From Paenibacillus gallinarum (lineage in GTDB: Bacteria; Bacillota; Bacilli; Paenibacillales; Paenibacillaceae): a stretch of DNA of 64,000 nt. The position numbers and the translations under genes were made by a program. This document shows positions 9,025 to 17,879 of this stretch, in pieces. Location of the stretch: assembly GCF_014836635.1 (NCBI RefSeq), contig NZ_JACSQL010000016.1, positions 1-64,000 of the forward strand, in the 5' to 3' direction. The notes beneath the pieces are model-generated. The model was not told where the DNA came from and ran no database searches. It saw only the letters and a list, made by a program, of their open reading frames with translations. Position 1 is the first letter of the stretch. Each line of letters begins with the position of its first letter.

Positions 9025-9150
9025 TTAGCTGTAGTTAACTGGATCATCGATATCCAATTGAAGTTCATCCAAAATTTTTCTACCGGGACCAGCCATCGTC
9101 ATATTAATATCAAGAACTTCTAAAACAGGTATGTTCCATTCCTTTTTCAT
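9025..9150 (-). CDS. lasso peptide precursor, paeninodin-like
   Basis: A 41-residue frame with ATG 9150 behind a strong AAAGGAGGTG that overlaps the cyclase stop. The leader is MKKEWNIPVLEVLDINMTM, with the conserved Thr at position -2. The 22-residue core begins AGPGRKILD, so a 9-residue ring between Ala1 and the Asp9 side chain is expected. This mirrors paeninodin, which starts AGPG and closes on Asp9. The acidic tail ends DDPVNYS, leaving a C-terminal Ser for the kinase. It lies between cyclase and kinase genes on the same strand. Confidence 0.93.
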   Translation of the reverse strand: MKKEWNIPVLEVLDINMTMAGPGRKILDELQLDIDDPVNYS

Positions 9151-9167
9151 ATGTATTTCACCTCCTT

Positions 9168-11117
9168 TCAAAAGTTTTTTTGGAGAAATCGATACAAAAT
9201 TAAGTTGCGCATTAACACTCTGATTGGCGGGTTGTAGGCTTGATTTGGATCCAAGCCAAGACGGGCCTCTGATAAGGCATCTTGAGTGACAGGCATGTTT
9301 AGAATGCTCTGCATTCTAGAATCGTTGACCATCTGGTCAAGCTCTTCAATAAAAACTGGCCAGTCATCTAGCATTCTATAGATAGTATCTGCTGCCTGTA
9401 CCCCTCTCGTTCGTTGATTAAGTCTTATGGTATCAGGCAGATAGCCTTTTGTAGCTCTGCGGATTAATGCCCGATCTACGCCACCCTGTACGAATTGTTC
9501 GAATGGAGTTGATAGGCAGAATCGAATTACCCGGAGATCATTGGTAGGGTCATGACTCGATACAGAATATCGAAGCGAAAGTTTACCTCTGCTTGCTCCA
9601 GTAATATTCCAAATATTTATACTATTAAAATGTCGGATTCTAGCTTCAAGTGGATCTGCAGGTTGGTCTAATGCTGATCCAACATCAACGAACTTGGAAT
9701 CGCTAAGCTTATCATAGACACCAGTTCTTTTAGCAAAGTCGGTATTGATTACTTGAGGGTAATCATAGGTGGACAAGGAAGGTTTTAGACGATCGAGTAA
9801 GGGAAATGCTTTACGACCAATCATAGAATAGATCCGCTTGCGCCCTACATCTATATTTTTGCTGTATTGATTAACTTCCTTCGTTAGGAGAAGTACATTA
9901 AACTTTTTCATGAGTTTGGAGTAATAGTCAATGGCCGATCCCCAAGAGATACTGTAATTTCCTCTCGCTCCATTAAGCAGAATACTAATTCCACGTTGAT
10001 TCGCCTGCTCATAAATTCCTCTTAGCCAAAAAGTATTGTCGTAGAACTTATAAGGTGACTCCATGATATCGATCCAATCATCGATTTCTGAAAATGAGCT
10101 TCTTCCATTAAAATTCAAATAATGTTCGGTAATGTTTCCTACATATTGAACTGTCTGCCTGATAAGTGGCCTCTCGTCTGCGAGCCTTCGCTTGGGTGTC
10201 CAGTCCACGAATCCATCCTCTGGTACATAGCTGAAGGTGTGAAGCGGGCGGTTATCCTTCTTCAAGGCTTTCGCAGCGAAGCTGGCAATAGAGCCGGAAT
10301 CTAATCCCCCACTAAGCTGTGCGCCTACACTCTGTTTTGTTCGCTGAATCCTCGCTATGACAGCATTACTAAATACTTCTTGGAAACCCTCCACATATTC
10401 TTGCGATGATGAAAGTCTCAAGGGAACAATATTCGAAAGGCTATGGTATCTGTCAATGTATACTTGATTATTCTTAATTGTTATCGTATGAGATGGTGGT
10501 AGCTGCTCGATATGCTTATAAATCGAAGTCGATACATCTGGCGGTTCAAAAACACCGCTGATGGTGAGAAATTCAGCCAGCCATATTTCGTTTAGTTCCT
10601 TATGTATATAAGGCAAGGAAAGCAATGGATTAATGACTGTGCAGAAGGAGAAGAACTCCTTATTACGGTGATAGTAAAGCGTGCGCGCACCGGAGAAATC
10701 TCTAGCACCAAAAAGGGTCTGTTTACGTTCATCCCAGATAATGAATACAAAATCTCCAACTAGCTTTTCCGGCATTTGCTCTGACCAACATTCATAAGCC
10801 AATAGTAGAATTTCACTGTCTGTCATTTCGGATCTTAGATTTCTGGCAACCTGCAATTGCTCCATTAGTTCTTCTCTGTTGTCAATAATGGCATCTGCCG
10901 TTATGGCAAGCCCCCGGATCGGATCATAAGCGGGTAAGACTTCGTGAGTGGACTGTTCCGTAATCCACTGAGCATGACAGCCTAGCATAACTTGTTCTTT
11001 GTTCCATGTCGCGCTTTGATTAGCGGGATATTTCCTTAACGCTTCCATTACAAGCCGGCCGTGCTCCATGTAAACAGGTGCTCCATTAAAACCATAAATA
11101 CCGGCAATTGCGCTCAT
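9168..11117 (-). CDS. lasso peptide cyclase (asparagine synthetase-like, C protein)
   Basis: Lasso macrolactam synthetase that adenylates the ring Asp side chain and closes it on the core N-terminus. The 649-residue protein has an N-terminal glutaminase-like domain without the catalytic Cys2 (it starts MSAIAGIYG), so it does not use glutamine. The ATP-binding PP-motif LSGGLDS is at 268-274. Loss of Cys2 and the adjacent precursor separate it from true asparagine synthetase. It is the first gene of the leftward operon; its TGA lies in the precursor's ribosome site, implying translational coupling. GGAGG precedes the ATG. Confidence 0.92.
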   Translation of the reverse strand: MSAIAGIYGFNGAPVYMEHGRLVMEALRKYPANQSATWNKEQVMLGCHAQWITEQSTHEVLPAYDPIRGLAITADAIIDNREELMEQLQVARNLRSEMTDSEILLLAYECWSEQMPEKLVGDFVFIIWDERKQTLFGARDFSGARTLYYHRNKEFFSFCTVINPLLSLPYIHKELNEIWLAEFLTISGVFEPPDVSTSIYKHIEQLPPSHTITIKNNQVYIDRYHSLSNIVPLRLSSSQEYVEGFQEVFSNAVIARIQRTKQSVGAQLSGGLDSGSIASFAAKALKKDNRPLHTFSYVPEDGFVDWTPKRRLADERPLIRQTVQYVGNITEHYLNFNGRSSFSEIDDWIDIMESPYKFYDNTFWLRGIYEQANQRGISILLNGARGNYSISWGSAIDYYSKLMKKFNVLLLTKEVNQYSKNIDVGRKRIYSMIGRKAFPLLDRLKPSLSTYDYPQVINTDFAKRTGVYDKLSDSKFVDVGSALDQPADPLEARIRHFNSINIWNITGASRGKLSLRYSVSSHDPTNDLRVIRFCLSTPFEQFVQGGVDRALIRRATKGYLPDTIRLNQRTRGVQAADTIYRMLDDWPVFIEELDQMVNDSRMQSILNMPVTQDALSEARLGLDPNQAYNPPIRVLMRNLILYRFLQKNF

Positions 11118-11178
11118 TGTATTTCCTCCGTTATACCTATTGCAGTGAGTTTAGTTGTTAAAAAATGGTTCCATAGTC

Positions 11179-11208
11179 ATTATACACTAACGATACTGTT
11201 TGTATCAA
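11179..11208 (-). promoter_or_regulatory. promoter of the lasso cyclase-precursor-kinase operon
   Basis: On the minus strand, TTGATA (11208-11203), an 18-base spacer and perfect TATAAT (11184-11179). The palindrome at 11192-11206 overlaps the -35 box and spacer. The ATG is about 60 bases downstream. Confidence 0.72.
11192..11206. promoter_or_regulatory. palindromic operator copy 1 (lasso side)
   Basis: GATAC-TGTTT-GTATC, perfect 5-bp arms. It covers part of the -35 box of the leftward lasso promoter. The same arms and spacing recur at 11531-11545. Regulator unknown. Confidence 0.6.
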
Positions 11209-11245
11209 TGTTTTTATGTCATATCCATATATATAAAATATATTA

Positions 11246-11523
11246 ATGGTTTTGGCTCTAATATTATTGTTCTTTATTTGAGTAAAAATAAACATATAGC
11301 TAAACAGGCAAGGCGTCCTCTAACGAATCGTACATATTTCATATTTACGTTGCAGGGGAAAGGAACTATTGAGTAATTTAAGCTAGCTATCCAAAACTGA
11401 GGTTATCTTCATTTTATACATGATTGCCCACTGCTAATCTCTTAAAGAGTTCTACTTATATAAATTTCGTTCAGATGAGGTATCCATCCTTTTATTAATT
11501 AAATGGATAGTGTTAAAACCCTC
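11246..11523. other. divergent intergenic region between lasso and EPS operons
   Basis: No coding frame is convincing here. It is AT-rich and holds a 7-bp-arm dyad near 11480-11508 (TATCCAT with ATGGATA), just upstream of the EPS promoter. Confidence 0.4.
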
Positions 11524-11552
11524 TTGACATGATACGATTTGTATCGTAAGTT
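11524..11552 (+). promoter_or_regulatory. promoter of the exopolysaccharide operon
   Basis: Perfect TTGACA (11524-11529), a 17-base spacer and a weak TAAGTT (11547-11552). The spacer is almost wholly filled by the palindrome, so the regulator would sit between the -35 and -10 boxes. About 125 bases of leader precede the first gene. Confidence 0.6.
11531..11545. promoter_or_regulatory. palindromic operator copy 2 (EPS side)
   Basis: GATAC-GATTT-GTATC, the same 15-bp architecture as copy 1 and sharing the central TTT. It lies in the spacer of the EPS promoter. Confidence 0.62.
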
Positions 11553-11679
11553 ATGGGATGTCGATATACAAGTGTGTTTTTCGAAATTGATATGCAACTA
11601 GAATTAACGCCTTTAACATCAATCAAATATCGAACGTTTAGATTAGAATGTTTCAGAATTTTCTTAGGGGGGGGACTAT

Positions 11680-12423
11680 ATGGATCTTAAACAGTATTTT
11701 GAAGTTATTAAAAAAAGATGGTGGTTGATCACAGCTATTGTGATGATTGCAGTCGTAGCAACAGGAATCAAGAGTTTTTACTTTACTAATCCAATATATG
11801 CAGCTAATGCCAAGCTTATCGTTAATCAGTCATCTGGTGATATAACTTCAACCCTTAATACTAACACAGTTCAAACAAGCATTATTCTTATTAATTCTTA
11901 CAAGGAGATTATCAATTCCTCAGCTATTATGAATAAAGTTGTTGAAAAATATCCTGATTTGAATAAAAGTTCTGCAGAATTACTATCAGGAATATCTGTA
12001 ACATCTTCAAATAACTCTCAGGTTATGAATTTGGTCTATCAAGATACCTCATACGCAAAAGCTGCCGCAATCGTAAATGCTGTCTCAACGGTGTTTAAAG
12101 AGCAAATTCCTCTTATTATGAAGATTGATAATATTACTATTTTGAGTATGGCAGACACGACGGTTACTCCTGGGCCAATCAACCTAAATCCTATAATGAA
12201 TATATTAATTAGTATGGTTGTTTCTCTTATGTTAGCTGTCGGGCTAGTATTTCTTCTTGATTATTTTGATGACACATTAAAGACAGAAGCAGACATCACT
12301 GAAATATTTGAAGTGCCAGTGCTCGCCTCGGTTGCAAATATTACACAAGAGGACCTAAAAACTATTACAAGACCGAAATCATTAGAAGTAGGTGACGGTA
12401 AGTATGCGACGCTCAATCAATAA
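11680..12423 (+). CDS. polysaccharide chain-length/co-polymerase protein (Wzz/CpsC type)
   Basis: Membrane partner of the tyrosine-kinase-like ATPase in Wzy-dependent export; sets chain length. The 247-residue protein has a transmembrane helix near 18-34 after an N-terminal LKQYFEVIKKRWW, and an extracellular region. A second helix near 169-195 contains the Pro-rich NPIMNILISMVVSLMLAVG, and a short cytoplasmic tail follows. This is the Firmicute split form (CpsC/EpsA), with the ATPase encoded separately. Its stop lies inside the next gene, so the pair is translationally coupled. Confidence 0.88.
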   Translation: MDLKQYFEVIKKRWWLITAIVMIAVVATGIKSFYFTNPIYAANAKLIVNQSSGDITSTLNTNTVQTSIILINSYKEIINSSAIMNKVVEKYPDLNKSSAELLSGISVTSSNNSQVMNLVYQDTSYAKAAAIVNAVSTVFKEQIPLIMKIDNITILSMADTTVTPGPINLNPIMNILISMVVSLMLAVGLVFLLDYFDDTLKTEADITEIFEVPVLASVANITQEDLKTITRPKSLEVGDGKYATLNQ

Positions 12424-13045
12424 TAATAGCCTAATTGTGTCTGAAAATAAAAAAACTCCCATATCAGAAGAGTATAGGTTACTCCGAACAAAAATTTCTT
12501 TTTCATCAAAGGATATGGATTTAAAGACTATTGTGGTGACATCATCCCAGTCAGGAGAAGGGAAAAGCACAACTATCAGTAACTTGGCTATTACTTATGC
12601 ACAGGAGGGTAAAAGGGTGCTTCTTATCGATGCAGATCTACGTAATCCATCTCTGCACCGAATTTTCTCCCAATTAAACCACCAAGGCTTAAGCACATTG
12701 TTAACAGGCCAAACAAATGTGAAGGAATCCATTCAGGAAACGTTTATTAGTCAATTGTCGTTACTCCCTTCTGGGCCATTATCTCCAAATCCGTCTGAGT
12801 TAGTTAATTCACTTGCAATGCATAAACTATTAGAGCAAATGAAAGAGCAATATGAAATTATTCTTATAGACACTCCCTCGGTGCTTGCTGTAACAGACAG
12901 CTTAATAGTCAGCGCTTTATGCGATGGCGTCATTATTGTAGTTGCTGCAGGAAAAGTTAAAAAGGAAAAGTTGAAGAAAGCACAAGAACAATTAGAGCAT
13001 GTTAACGCTAAAATTTTGGGTATTGTTATTAATCGGGTTAATTAA
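12404..13045 (+). CDS. CpsD/CapB-type BY-kinase ATPase, without Tyr tail
   Basis: Cytoplasmic partner of the chain-length protein. It has Walker A SSQSGEGKST, Walker A' VLLIDADLR and Walker B IILIDTPS, as in bacterial tyrosine kinases of polysaccharide operons. The chain stops at ILGIVINRVN, right where homologues usually carry a Tyr cluster used for autophosphorylation. No Tyr-rich text is seen in other frames after the stop. ATG 12404 has AGGTG at good spacing; a GTG at 12392 is possible. Overlaps the preceding gene by 20 bases. Confidence 0.85.
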   Translation: MRRSINNNSLIVSENKKTPISEEYRLLRTKISFSSKDMDLKTIVVTSSQSGEGKSTTISNLAITYAQEGKRVLLIDADLRNPSLHRIFSQLNHQGLSTLLTGQTNVKESIQETFISQLSLLPSGPLSPNPSELVNSLAMHKLLEQMKEQYEIILIDTPSVLAVTDSLIVSALCDGVIIVVAAGKVKKEKLKKAQEQLEHVNAKILGIVINRVN

Positions 13046-13553
13046 TAAATTCATGCTTAGATTGTTATTAATTATCCCTAAAGATAGCGATGAAAGGTAA
13101 CTTGTAGATACTCGTATATGTTGTGGGTACTAAGGAGTTTAGACTTTATTGTTGAAGGTATCATATAAAAAAGGGTCATATGCCCTTAATAGAGTGAATG
13201 TTCCTTTTAAGTATAAATTTAATACATAAGTTGATCAATTACAAAATATCATTGCTGTTATCTTAAAGAGATGAGAAAGAATCATCGAGACCATAAAGGT
13301 AAACGTTTCCTTGGATACTTGGAGATTACTTTGAACACCGATTTGAGTTGGAGAATAATTTGTTTAGCAAAGATAAATTGATGCATTACATCGCTCATAA
13401 AATACAAGTATTTAATATATTCGCAGCAAGATAGGAGCAAATATTGCATAAAACTTTTTTGAAAAGATGAACTGTTTTGCAATTTTCCTTGGGCAGTGTA
13501 AGGGATTCAAATAAGATGCAAAAATAAAAACTTATTATTTAGGAGGATTTCTT
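13046..13553. other. 500-base gap inside the EPS operon
   Basis: No intact gene. Short plus-strand stretches around 13290-13430 look protein-like in shifting frames, for example ELENNLFSKDKLMHYIAHKI, so it may be a decayed gene; its family is not recognised. A small hairpin (AAGGG...CCCTT, about 13172-13188) lacks a T-run. Confidence 0.35.
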
Positions 13554-14504
13554 CTGAAGGAGAAAGTCGCATATTGTATATTAGCTCATAATGATCACAA
13601 ACATTTTGGGCGTATGGTTAATATGTTGAATTACAAGGCGGATTTTTATGTACATATTGATAAGAAAACCTCAGAGATTGATTTTCAAAGCGAGGTTACT
13701 CATTTAACAAATGTTTTATTTTTGGAAGAACGGTATCCTATTTATTGGGCTGGCTTTAATGTGATTAAAGCGACGATAGCTTTATTAAAAAGATGTATTT
13801 CCTCAGGTGTTAAATACAAAAAAATAGTTTTATTGTCTGGTTCAGATTATCCCTTGGTCAGCAACATACAAATCCATGATTTTTTTGATTTGTATCCTGA
13901 AATTGAATTTATTAGAGCATCTAAGATATCAGATAGCAACAGTAAACATCATCGTAATCATATTCTACGATACTTTTTCATGGATATTAATATTAAGAAT
14001 AATTTTTTATACAAAGTGATAACGAAAATGATTACGACTCTCAATGGTTGTATCCCGATACACAAAAAATTATTTATTGAGATGGGTAAACAGAGGTTTG
14101 ATGTTTATATGGGTTCGCAGTGGTGGGCTATTACTCAAGAGTGCGCAGAGGATTTATTAAAAATGATAAGAGAATATCCAAGAATAGATACTTATTTTAA
14201 GTATTCATTTGCTCCAGACGAGAAATATTTTCACACGCTCATTTATAACTCTATGTATAAGAATAGAACTTTTCTAGGTAAAGAAGAACCATTTCTAATA
14301 AGAGACTATAAATGGCCTATATGGCCTAATATTCATCATATTCATCCTTCCTTACAGAAATGGTATACATTAAATGACTTGGATGAAGTGCTTTCCTCAG
14401 ATAAACTGTTCATTCGAAAAGTTAATACATTCGACTCATCATCATTGTTGGATAGTATCGATAAGCAAATTAAACAGACCGAAAATAAATTTGCAAATGC
14501 ATAA
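13554..14504 (+). CDS. glycosyltransferase, core-2/I-branching (GT14) type
   Basis: Predicted sugar transferase of the EPS repeat unit. Conserved text includes AYCILAHNDH, YVHIDKK, YPIYWAGFNV and LSGSDYPL, then GSQWWAIT and FAPDEKYFHT, as in the branching beta-GlcNAc-transferase-like family. Homologues begin with the AHN motif. Here it lies upstream of the first ATG (13614), so translation probably starts at CTG 13554, 7 bases after AGGAGG, giving 316 residues. The alternative 296-residue form would lose the first strand of the fold and has no ribosome site. Confidence 0.78.
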   Translation: MKEKVAYCILAHNDHKHFGRMVNMLNYKADFYVHIDKKTSEIDFQSEVTHLTNVLFLEERYPIYWAGFNVIKATIALLKRCISSGVKYKKIVLLSGSDYPLVSNIQIHDFFDLYPEIEFIRASKISDSNSKHHRNHILRYFFMDINIKNNFLYKVITKMITTLNGCIPIHKKLFIEMGKQRFDVYMGSQWWAITQECAEDLLKMIREYPRIDTYFKYSFAPDEKYFHTLIYNSMYKNRTFLGKEEPFLIRDYKWPIWPNIHHIHPSLQKWYTLNDLDEVLSSDKLFIRKVNTFDSSSLLDSIDKQIKQTENKFANA

Positions 14505-14524
14505 ATTTATATGGAGATGTTCCA

Positions 14525-15892
14525 ATGGGCGGTTTAAGTATGAAAAGAATTATTCGAAATGATAGCTTAATAGGCACAATACTGCTCTCAAGTATTACAA
14601 ACTTCTCAGTAATGATGTTGACCATGATACACTCTATTATCATAGCGAGAATGCTTGGAGTAGAGGGTAGGGGTGAACTGGCTGTAATCGTTTTTTGGCC
14701 AGTGTTCTTATCAGGTCTTGTTGGACTGGGGCTGCCTACTTCACTAATATACAATGTCAAACAAAATAAAAGTAATAATAAGGTTTCTGCCTTTGTGAAA
14801 GTGATATTTATTTATCTAATACCTATAAGTTTAATTACTGGTATAGTTGCATGGTTTTGTCTTCCCATATGGTTAGAGAACTATTCATTAACTGCAATTC
14901 AATTAGCACAAATGTACACACTTTTTTCAATTCCTTTAACTTTATCAACGAATATTCTATCTGCATTAGCTAAAAGTTTTGATAAGTTTCATATAAGTAA
15001 TGGATTGTTGTTATCTGTACCTCTGTTGAATGCTATTAGTTTAATAGTATTGGGATTGAGTGGATATTTAAATTTAATAACTGCAACTATAAGTTATTTA
15101 ATTCCCTCCATTCTTGCAGTTATAGCTGGGGGAATAGTTCTTAAAAGACAGATTTCAAAAAGCCACTTATATAAATTACCTATTAATGCTGAATCAACAA
15201 AACAGCTATTTAGATATGGAGTTAAGGTTTATGGATTGGATCTAATGAGTACCATATATACTCAAGCAGATAAGCTCATTATAGTTTCATTATTAACGCC
15301 AAGGGATTTGGGATTATATTCTGTTGTTTTTGCATTATCGCGTGTCTTTAATACAGTACAATTAGCAATTACTGATGTCCTCTTCCCAAAGGTTACAGGT
15401 TTAGAACGAGAAGAGATTCTATCAATTGTAGGTAAGTCATTCCGTATATCGATGATGTTAATGGTTACGTTACTTATACCATCTTTATTTATAGGGCGTT
15501 TTTTACTTGGGATACTCTTTGGAAAGGAGTTTCTTGAGGCTAGTACTACCTTTTATATATTATCACTTGAATGCATAATAGGAGGGGGTTCCTGGATTTT
15601 AGCTTCTTCTTTTAATGCAATTGGTCGACCAGAATTAGTCCTAATTAGACAAGCAATAGCAATAGCAATAAATGTAGTATTATTTTTTATTTTTACTCCT
15701 TTATTGGGATTGGAAGGATTAGCATTAGCCCTCCTATCAGGCGCTGTAGTAAGGTTAATTATTACTTTGGTTCAAATACCACACGCTTTCAATGTACCTC
15801 TAAGATGTATTTTGTATGATCATGCTGATTTTGCATATTTGAAAAATATATTAAAAGAAAAAAGAATTAGAAAAGGGAGAATGGTTTCATGA
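14525..15892 (+). CDS. polysaccharide flippase (Wzx type)
   Basis: Multi-pass membrane protein that would flip lipid-linked repeat units across the membrane. The 455 residues contain about 12-14 hydrophobic helices, with the family's N-terminal IIARMLGVEGRGELA and the central YTQADKLIIVSLLTPRDLGLYSVV. It belongs to the MATE-like oligosaccharide flippases. GGAG precedes ATG 14525; ATG 14540 is an alternative. Its stop overlaps the next gene by 4 bases (ATGA). Confidence 0.88.
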   Translation: MGGLSMKRIIRNDSLIGTILLSSITNFSVMMLTMIHSIIIARMLGVEGRGELAVIVFWPVFLSGLVGLGLPTSLIYNVKQNKSNNKVSAFVKVIFIYLIPISLITGIVAWFCLPIWLENYSLTAIQLAQMYTLFSIPLTLSTNILSALAKSFDKFHISNGLLLSVPLLNAISLIVLGLSGYLNLITATISYLIPSILAVIAGGIVLKRQISKSHLYKLPINAESTKQLFRYGVKVYGLDLMSTIYTQADKLIIVSLLTPRDLGLYSVVFALSRVFNTVQLAITDVLFPKVTGLEREEILSIVGKSFRISMMLMVTLLIPSLFIGRFLLGILFGKEFLEASTTFYILSLECIIGGGSWILASSFNAIGRPELVLIRQAIAIAINVVLFFIFTPLLGLEGLALALLSGAVVRLIITLVQIPHAFNVPLRCILYDHADFAYLKNILKEKRIRKGRMVS

Positions 15893-16848
15893 AAACTACC
15901 ATGGAAACTCATCCAATGGATGAATTAAAAGGAAAATTGAAAGATATACTTAAAGTAGTTCCCTCTGGTTCGAATATATACTACATAGATTATCCATTGC
16001 ACGACAATGGGGGAGATTTACTAATAATGAAAGGAACAGAAAAGTTTTTTGAGGATTATAATATTAATGTCCTAGCGAGATATTGTATCAATGATTTCCC
16101 TAAAAAAATAACTATTCCAAAGGACTGCACGATTGTATTACATGGTGGTGGAAATTTTGGGGATTTATATCCCAATTATCAAGGATTAAGGGAGAGGATA
16201 ATACAAAGATATCCTAATCATCGCATAGTTATCTTGCCACAAACCATATATTTTGAGAACCAATCGGAATGTGATAAGTCAGCTGCCATCATAAACAATC
16301 ATAAAGATATTCATTTATTTGTAAGGGATAAGGTTAGTCTTGAACTAGCTCATGAAAAATTTTCTTCCTGTAATCTGTACCTTTCTCCAGATATGGCACA
16401 TCAATTATGGCCTATAGTATCATTAAAAGAGTCAAGCAAAGAAATGCTTTGTTTTCTACGTCTTGATAAAGAGGCTAATGGCAGCCAAGAGAGAAAAGAA
16501 TTGAAAAGTGACAATGACTATCAAGATTGGGGAACGTTATACACTTTTCGAGAACAGTTAACTATAAAGATAATTTCCAAAATGATTTCTCTAAAAGGAA
16601 GAGTTGGAATAAGATTACCGATGAATTCTATATGGTACCTCTACTCAGAACATTTGTTAAATAAAGCCCTGAATTTATTTGGCACCTACAAAATGGTGAA
16701 AACATCTAGACTTCATGGGCACATTCTATCATGTTTAATGGATAAACCACACATTCTAGTTGATAACTCATATGGAAAAAATTCAAATTATTATCATACT
16801 TGGACTTTTCGCTGTAAAAATGCTCAATTAAATATTAGTGGGAATTAG
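15889..16848 (+). CDS. polysaccharide pyruvyl transferase family protein
   Basis: Expected to add ketal-linked pyruvate (an acidic group) to an EPS sugar, from phosphoenolpyruvate. The 319-residue protein shows the family's GG motifs NGGDLLIMKG and VLHGGGNFGDLYP, then VILPQTIYF, and the C-terminal KTSRLHGHILSCLM. It resembles EpsO/EpsI-like proteins of Bacillus. Begins in the ATGA overlap with the flippase gene. Confidence 0.87.
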   Translation: MKTTMETHPMDELKGKLKDILKVVPSGSNIYYIDYPLHDNGGDLLIMKGTEKFFEDYNINVLARYCINDFPKKITIPKDCTIVLHGGGNFGDLYPNYQGLRERIIQRYPNHRIVILPQTIYFENQSECDKSAAIINNHKDIHLFVRDKVSLELAHEKFSSCNLYLSPDMAHQLWPIVSLKESSKEMLCFLRLDKEANGSQERKELKSDNDYQDWGTLYTFREQLTIKIISKMISLKGRVGIRLPMNSIWYLYSEHLLNKALNLFGTYKMVKTSRLHGHILSCLMDKPHILVDNSYGKNSNYYHTWTFRCKNAQLNISGN

Positions 16849-16912
16849 ATAGATGTTATTGAATAGATAAAGAAGTCAAGTTTCATTGCATTGTTGAAAG
16901 GGGGAAAATACA

Positions 16913-17371
16913 GTGAAAGTTTGTTTAATAAGTTCTACAGGAGGTCATCTAGTCGAGTTGCAGAAATTTATTCCGGCAGTATCTACACATAATTACTTTA
17001 TAGTTACAGAATTAAGCGAAATGAGCCGTTCCTTAGCGAAAAGAGAAAAAGTCTATTATCTCCGGCAACAAGAAAGGCATGGTTGGTTTTTTTATCTAAA
17101 TTTATTATTAAACATAATTAAATCATTGAGAATTTTAATAAAAGAAAATCCTAAAATCATTATTACCACGGGGGCTGGCGCTGTTTTTCCTCTCTGCTTA
17201 TTTGGTAAGATATTGGGGAAAAAAGTAGTCTATATTGAAAGTTTTGCAAAAATTCTAACCCCTAGTTTGACAGGGAAGGTCATTTATAAATTTGCAGATG
17301 AATTTTATATACAATGGCCGAGCCTTATCGCGCATTACCCTAAAGCAAAATATAGGGGGTCATTATATTGA
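16913..17371 (+). CDS. glycosyltransferase subunit, Alg14/PssD-like
   Basis: A 152-residue membrane-anchoring partner of a two-piece transferase. It begins KVCLISSTGGHLVEL, the nucleotide-sugar-binding start typical of PssD/Cps14F, has a hydrophobic segment near 55-70, and then ITTGAGAVFPLCLFGKILGK. The catalytic partner is the next gene, which overlaps it by 4 bases. Start is GTG behind AAAGGGGG. Confidence 0.87.
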   Translation: MKVCLISSTGGHLVELQKFIPAVSTHNYFIVTELSEMSRSLAKREKVYYLRQQERHGWFFYLNLLLNIIKSLRILIKENPKIIITTGAGAVFPLCLFGKILGKKVVYIESFAKILTPSLTGKVIYKFADEFYIQWPSLIAHYPKAKYRGSLY

Positions 17372-17850
17372 TTTTTGTTACTGTTGGAACTCAAAAATTT
17401 CCTTTTACTAGATTGTTTCAGATGGTCGAAAAACTTATTCAGTCACACCTGATCACAGATGAGGTAATCGCTCAAGTTGGTTATACAGAGTACGCTTCGG
17501 ATAGAATGACTATTTATAAATTTTTACAAGAAACTGAGATGATGGAAAATATTCTAGCTTCAGATATCATCATTACGCATGCAGGAGTTGGAACAATAAC
17601 TAATTGTTTGGAAAACAACAAAAAAATCATTGTGGTTCCACGAACAATGGAACTAGGAGAGCACATTGATAATCATCAAATGGAAATTACAGATGTTTTC
17701 AAAAAAAAGAATTTAATTATGACTGCTAACAACCAGAAGGACATTGAAAGGATTTTTAAAAATCTCGAAATGGTAAATCTGAAAAACTATGTGAAAACAG
17801 AGACATCATTAATATCGGCTATAAAAGATTATGTAGATCAATATAATTGA
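17368..17850 (+). CDS. glycosyltransferase catalytic subunit, Alg13/PssE-like
   Basis: A 160-residue catalytic half of the PssD/PssE-type transferase. It begins IFVTVGTQKFPFTRL and carries DIIITHAGVGTITNCLENNK with the UDP-sugar-binding region VVPRTMELGEHIDNHQ. Start is TTG in the TTGA overlap with the preceding gene, ensuring paired translation. In other EPS systems such pairs add the second sugar of the repeat. Confidence 0.88.
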   Translation: MIFVTVGTQKFPFTRLFQMVEKLIQSHLITDEVIAQVGYTEYASDRMTIYKFLQETEMMENILASDIIITHAGVGTITNCLENNKKIIVVPRTMELGEHIDNHQMEITDVFKKKNLIMTANNQKDIERIFKNLEMVNLKNYVKTETSLISAIKDYVDQYN

Positions 17851-17879
17851 CTAGACCTATTTTGTGAAAGGAGGCATTC

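Noticed and set aside
9168..11117. Asparagine synthetase (asnB)
   Set aside because: The N-terminal catalytic Cys2 is replaced by Ser, and the gene is directly coupled to a lasso precursor.
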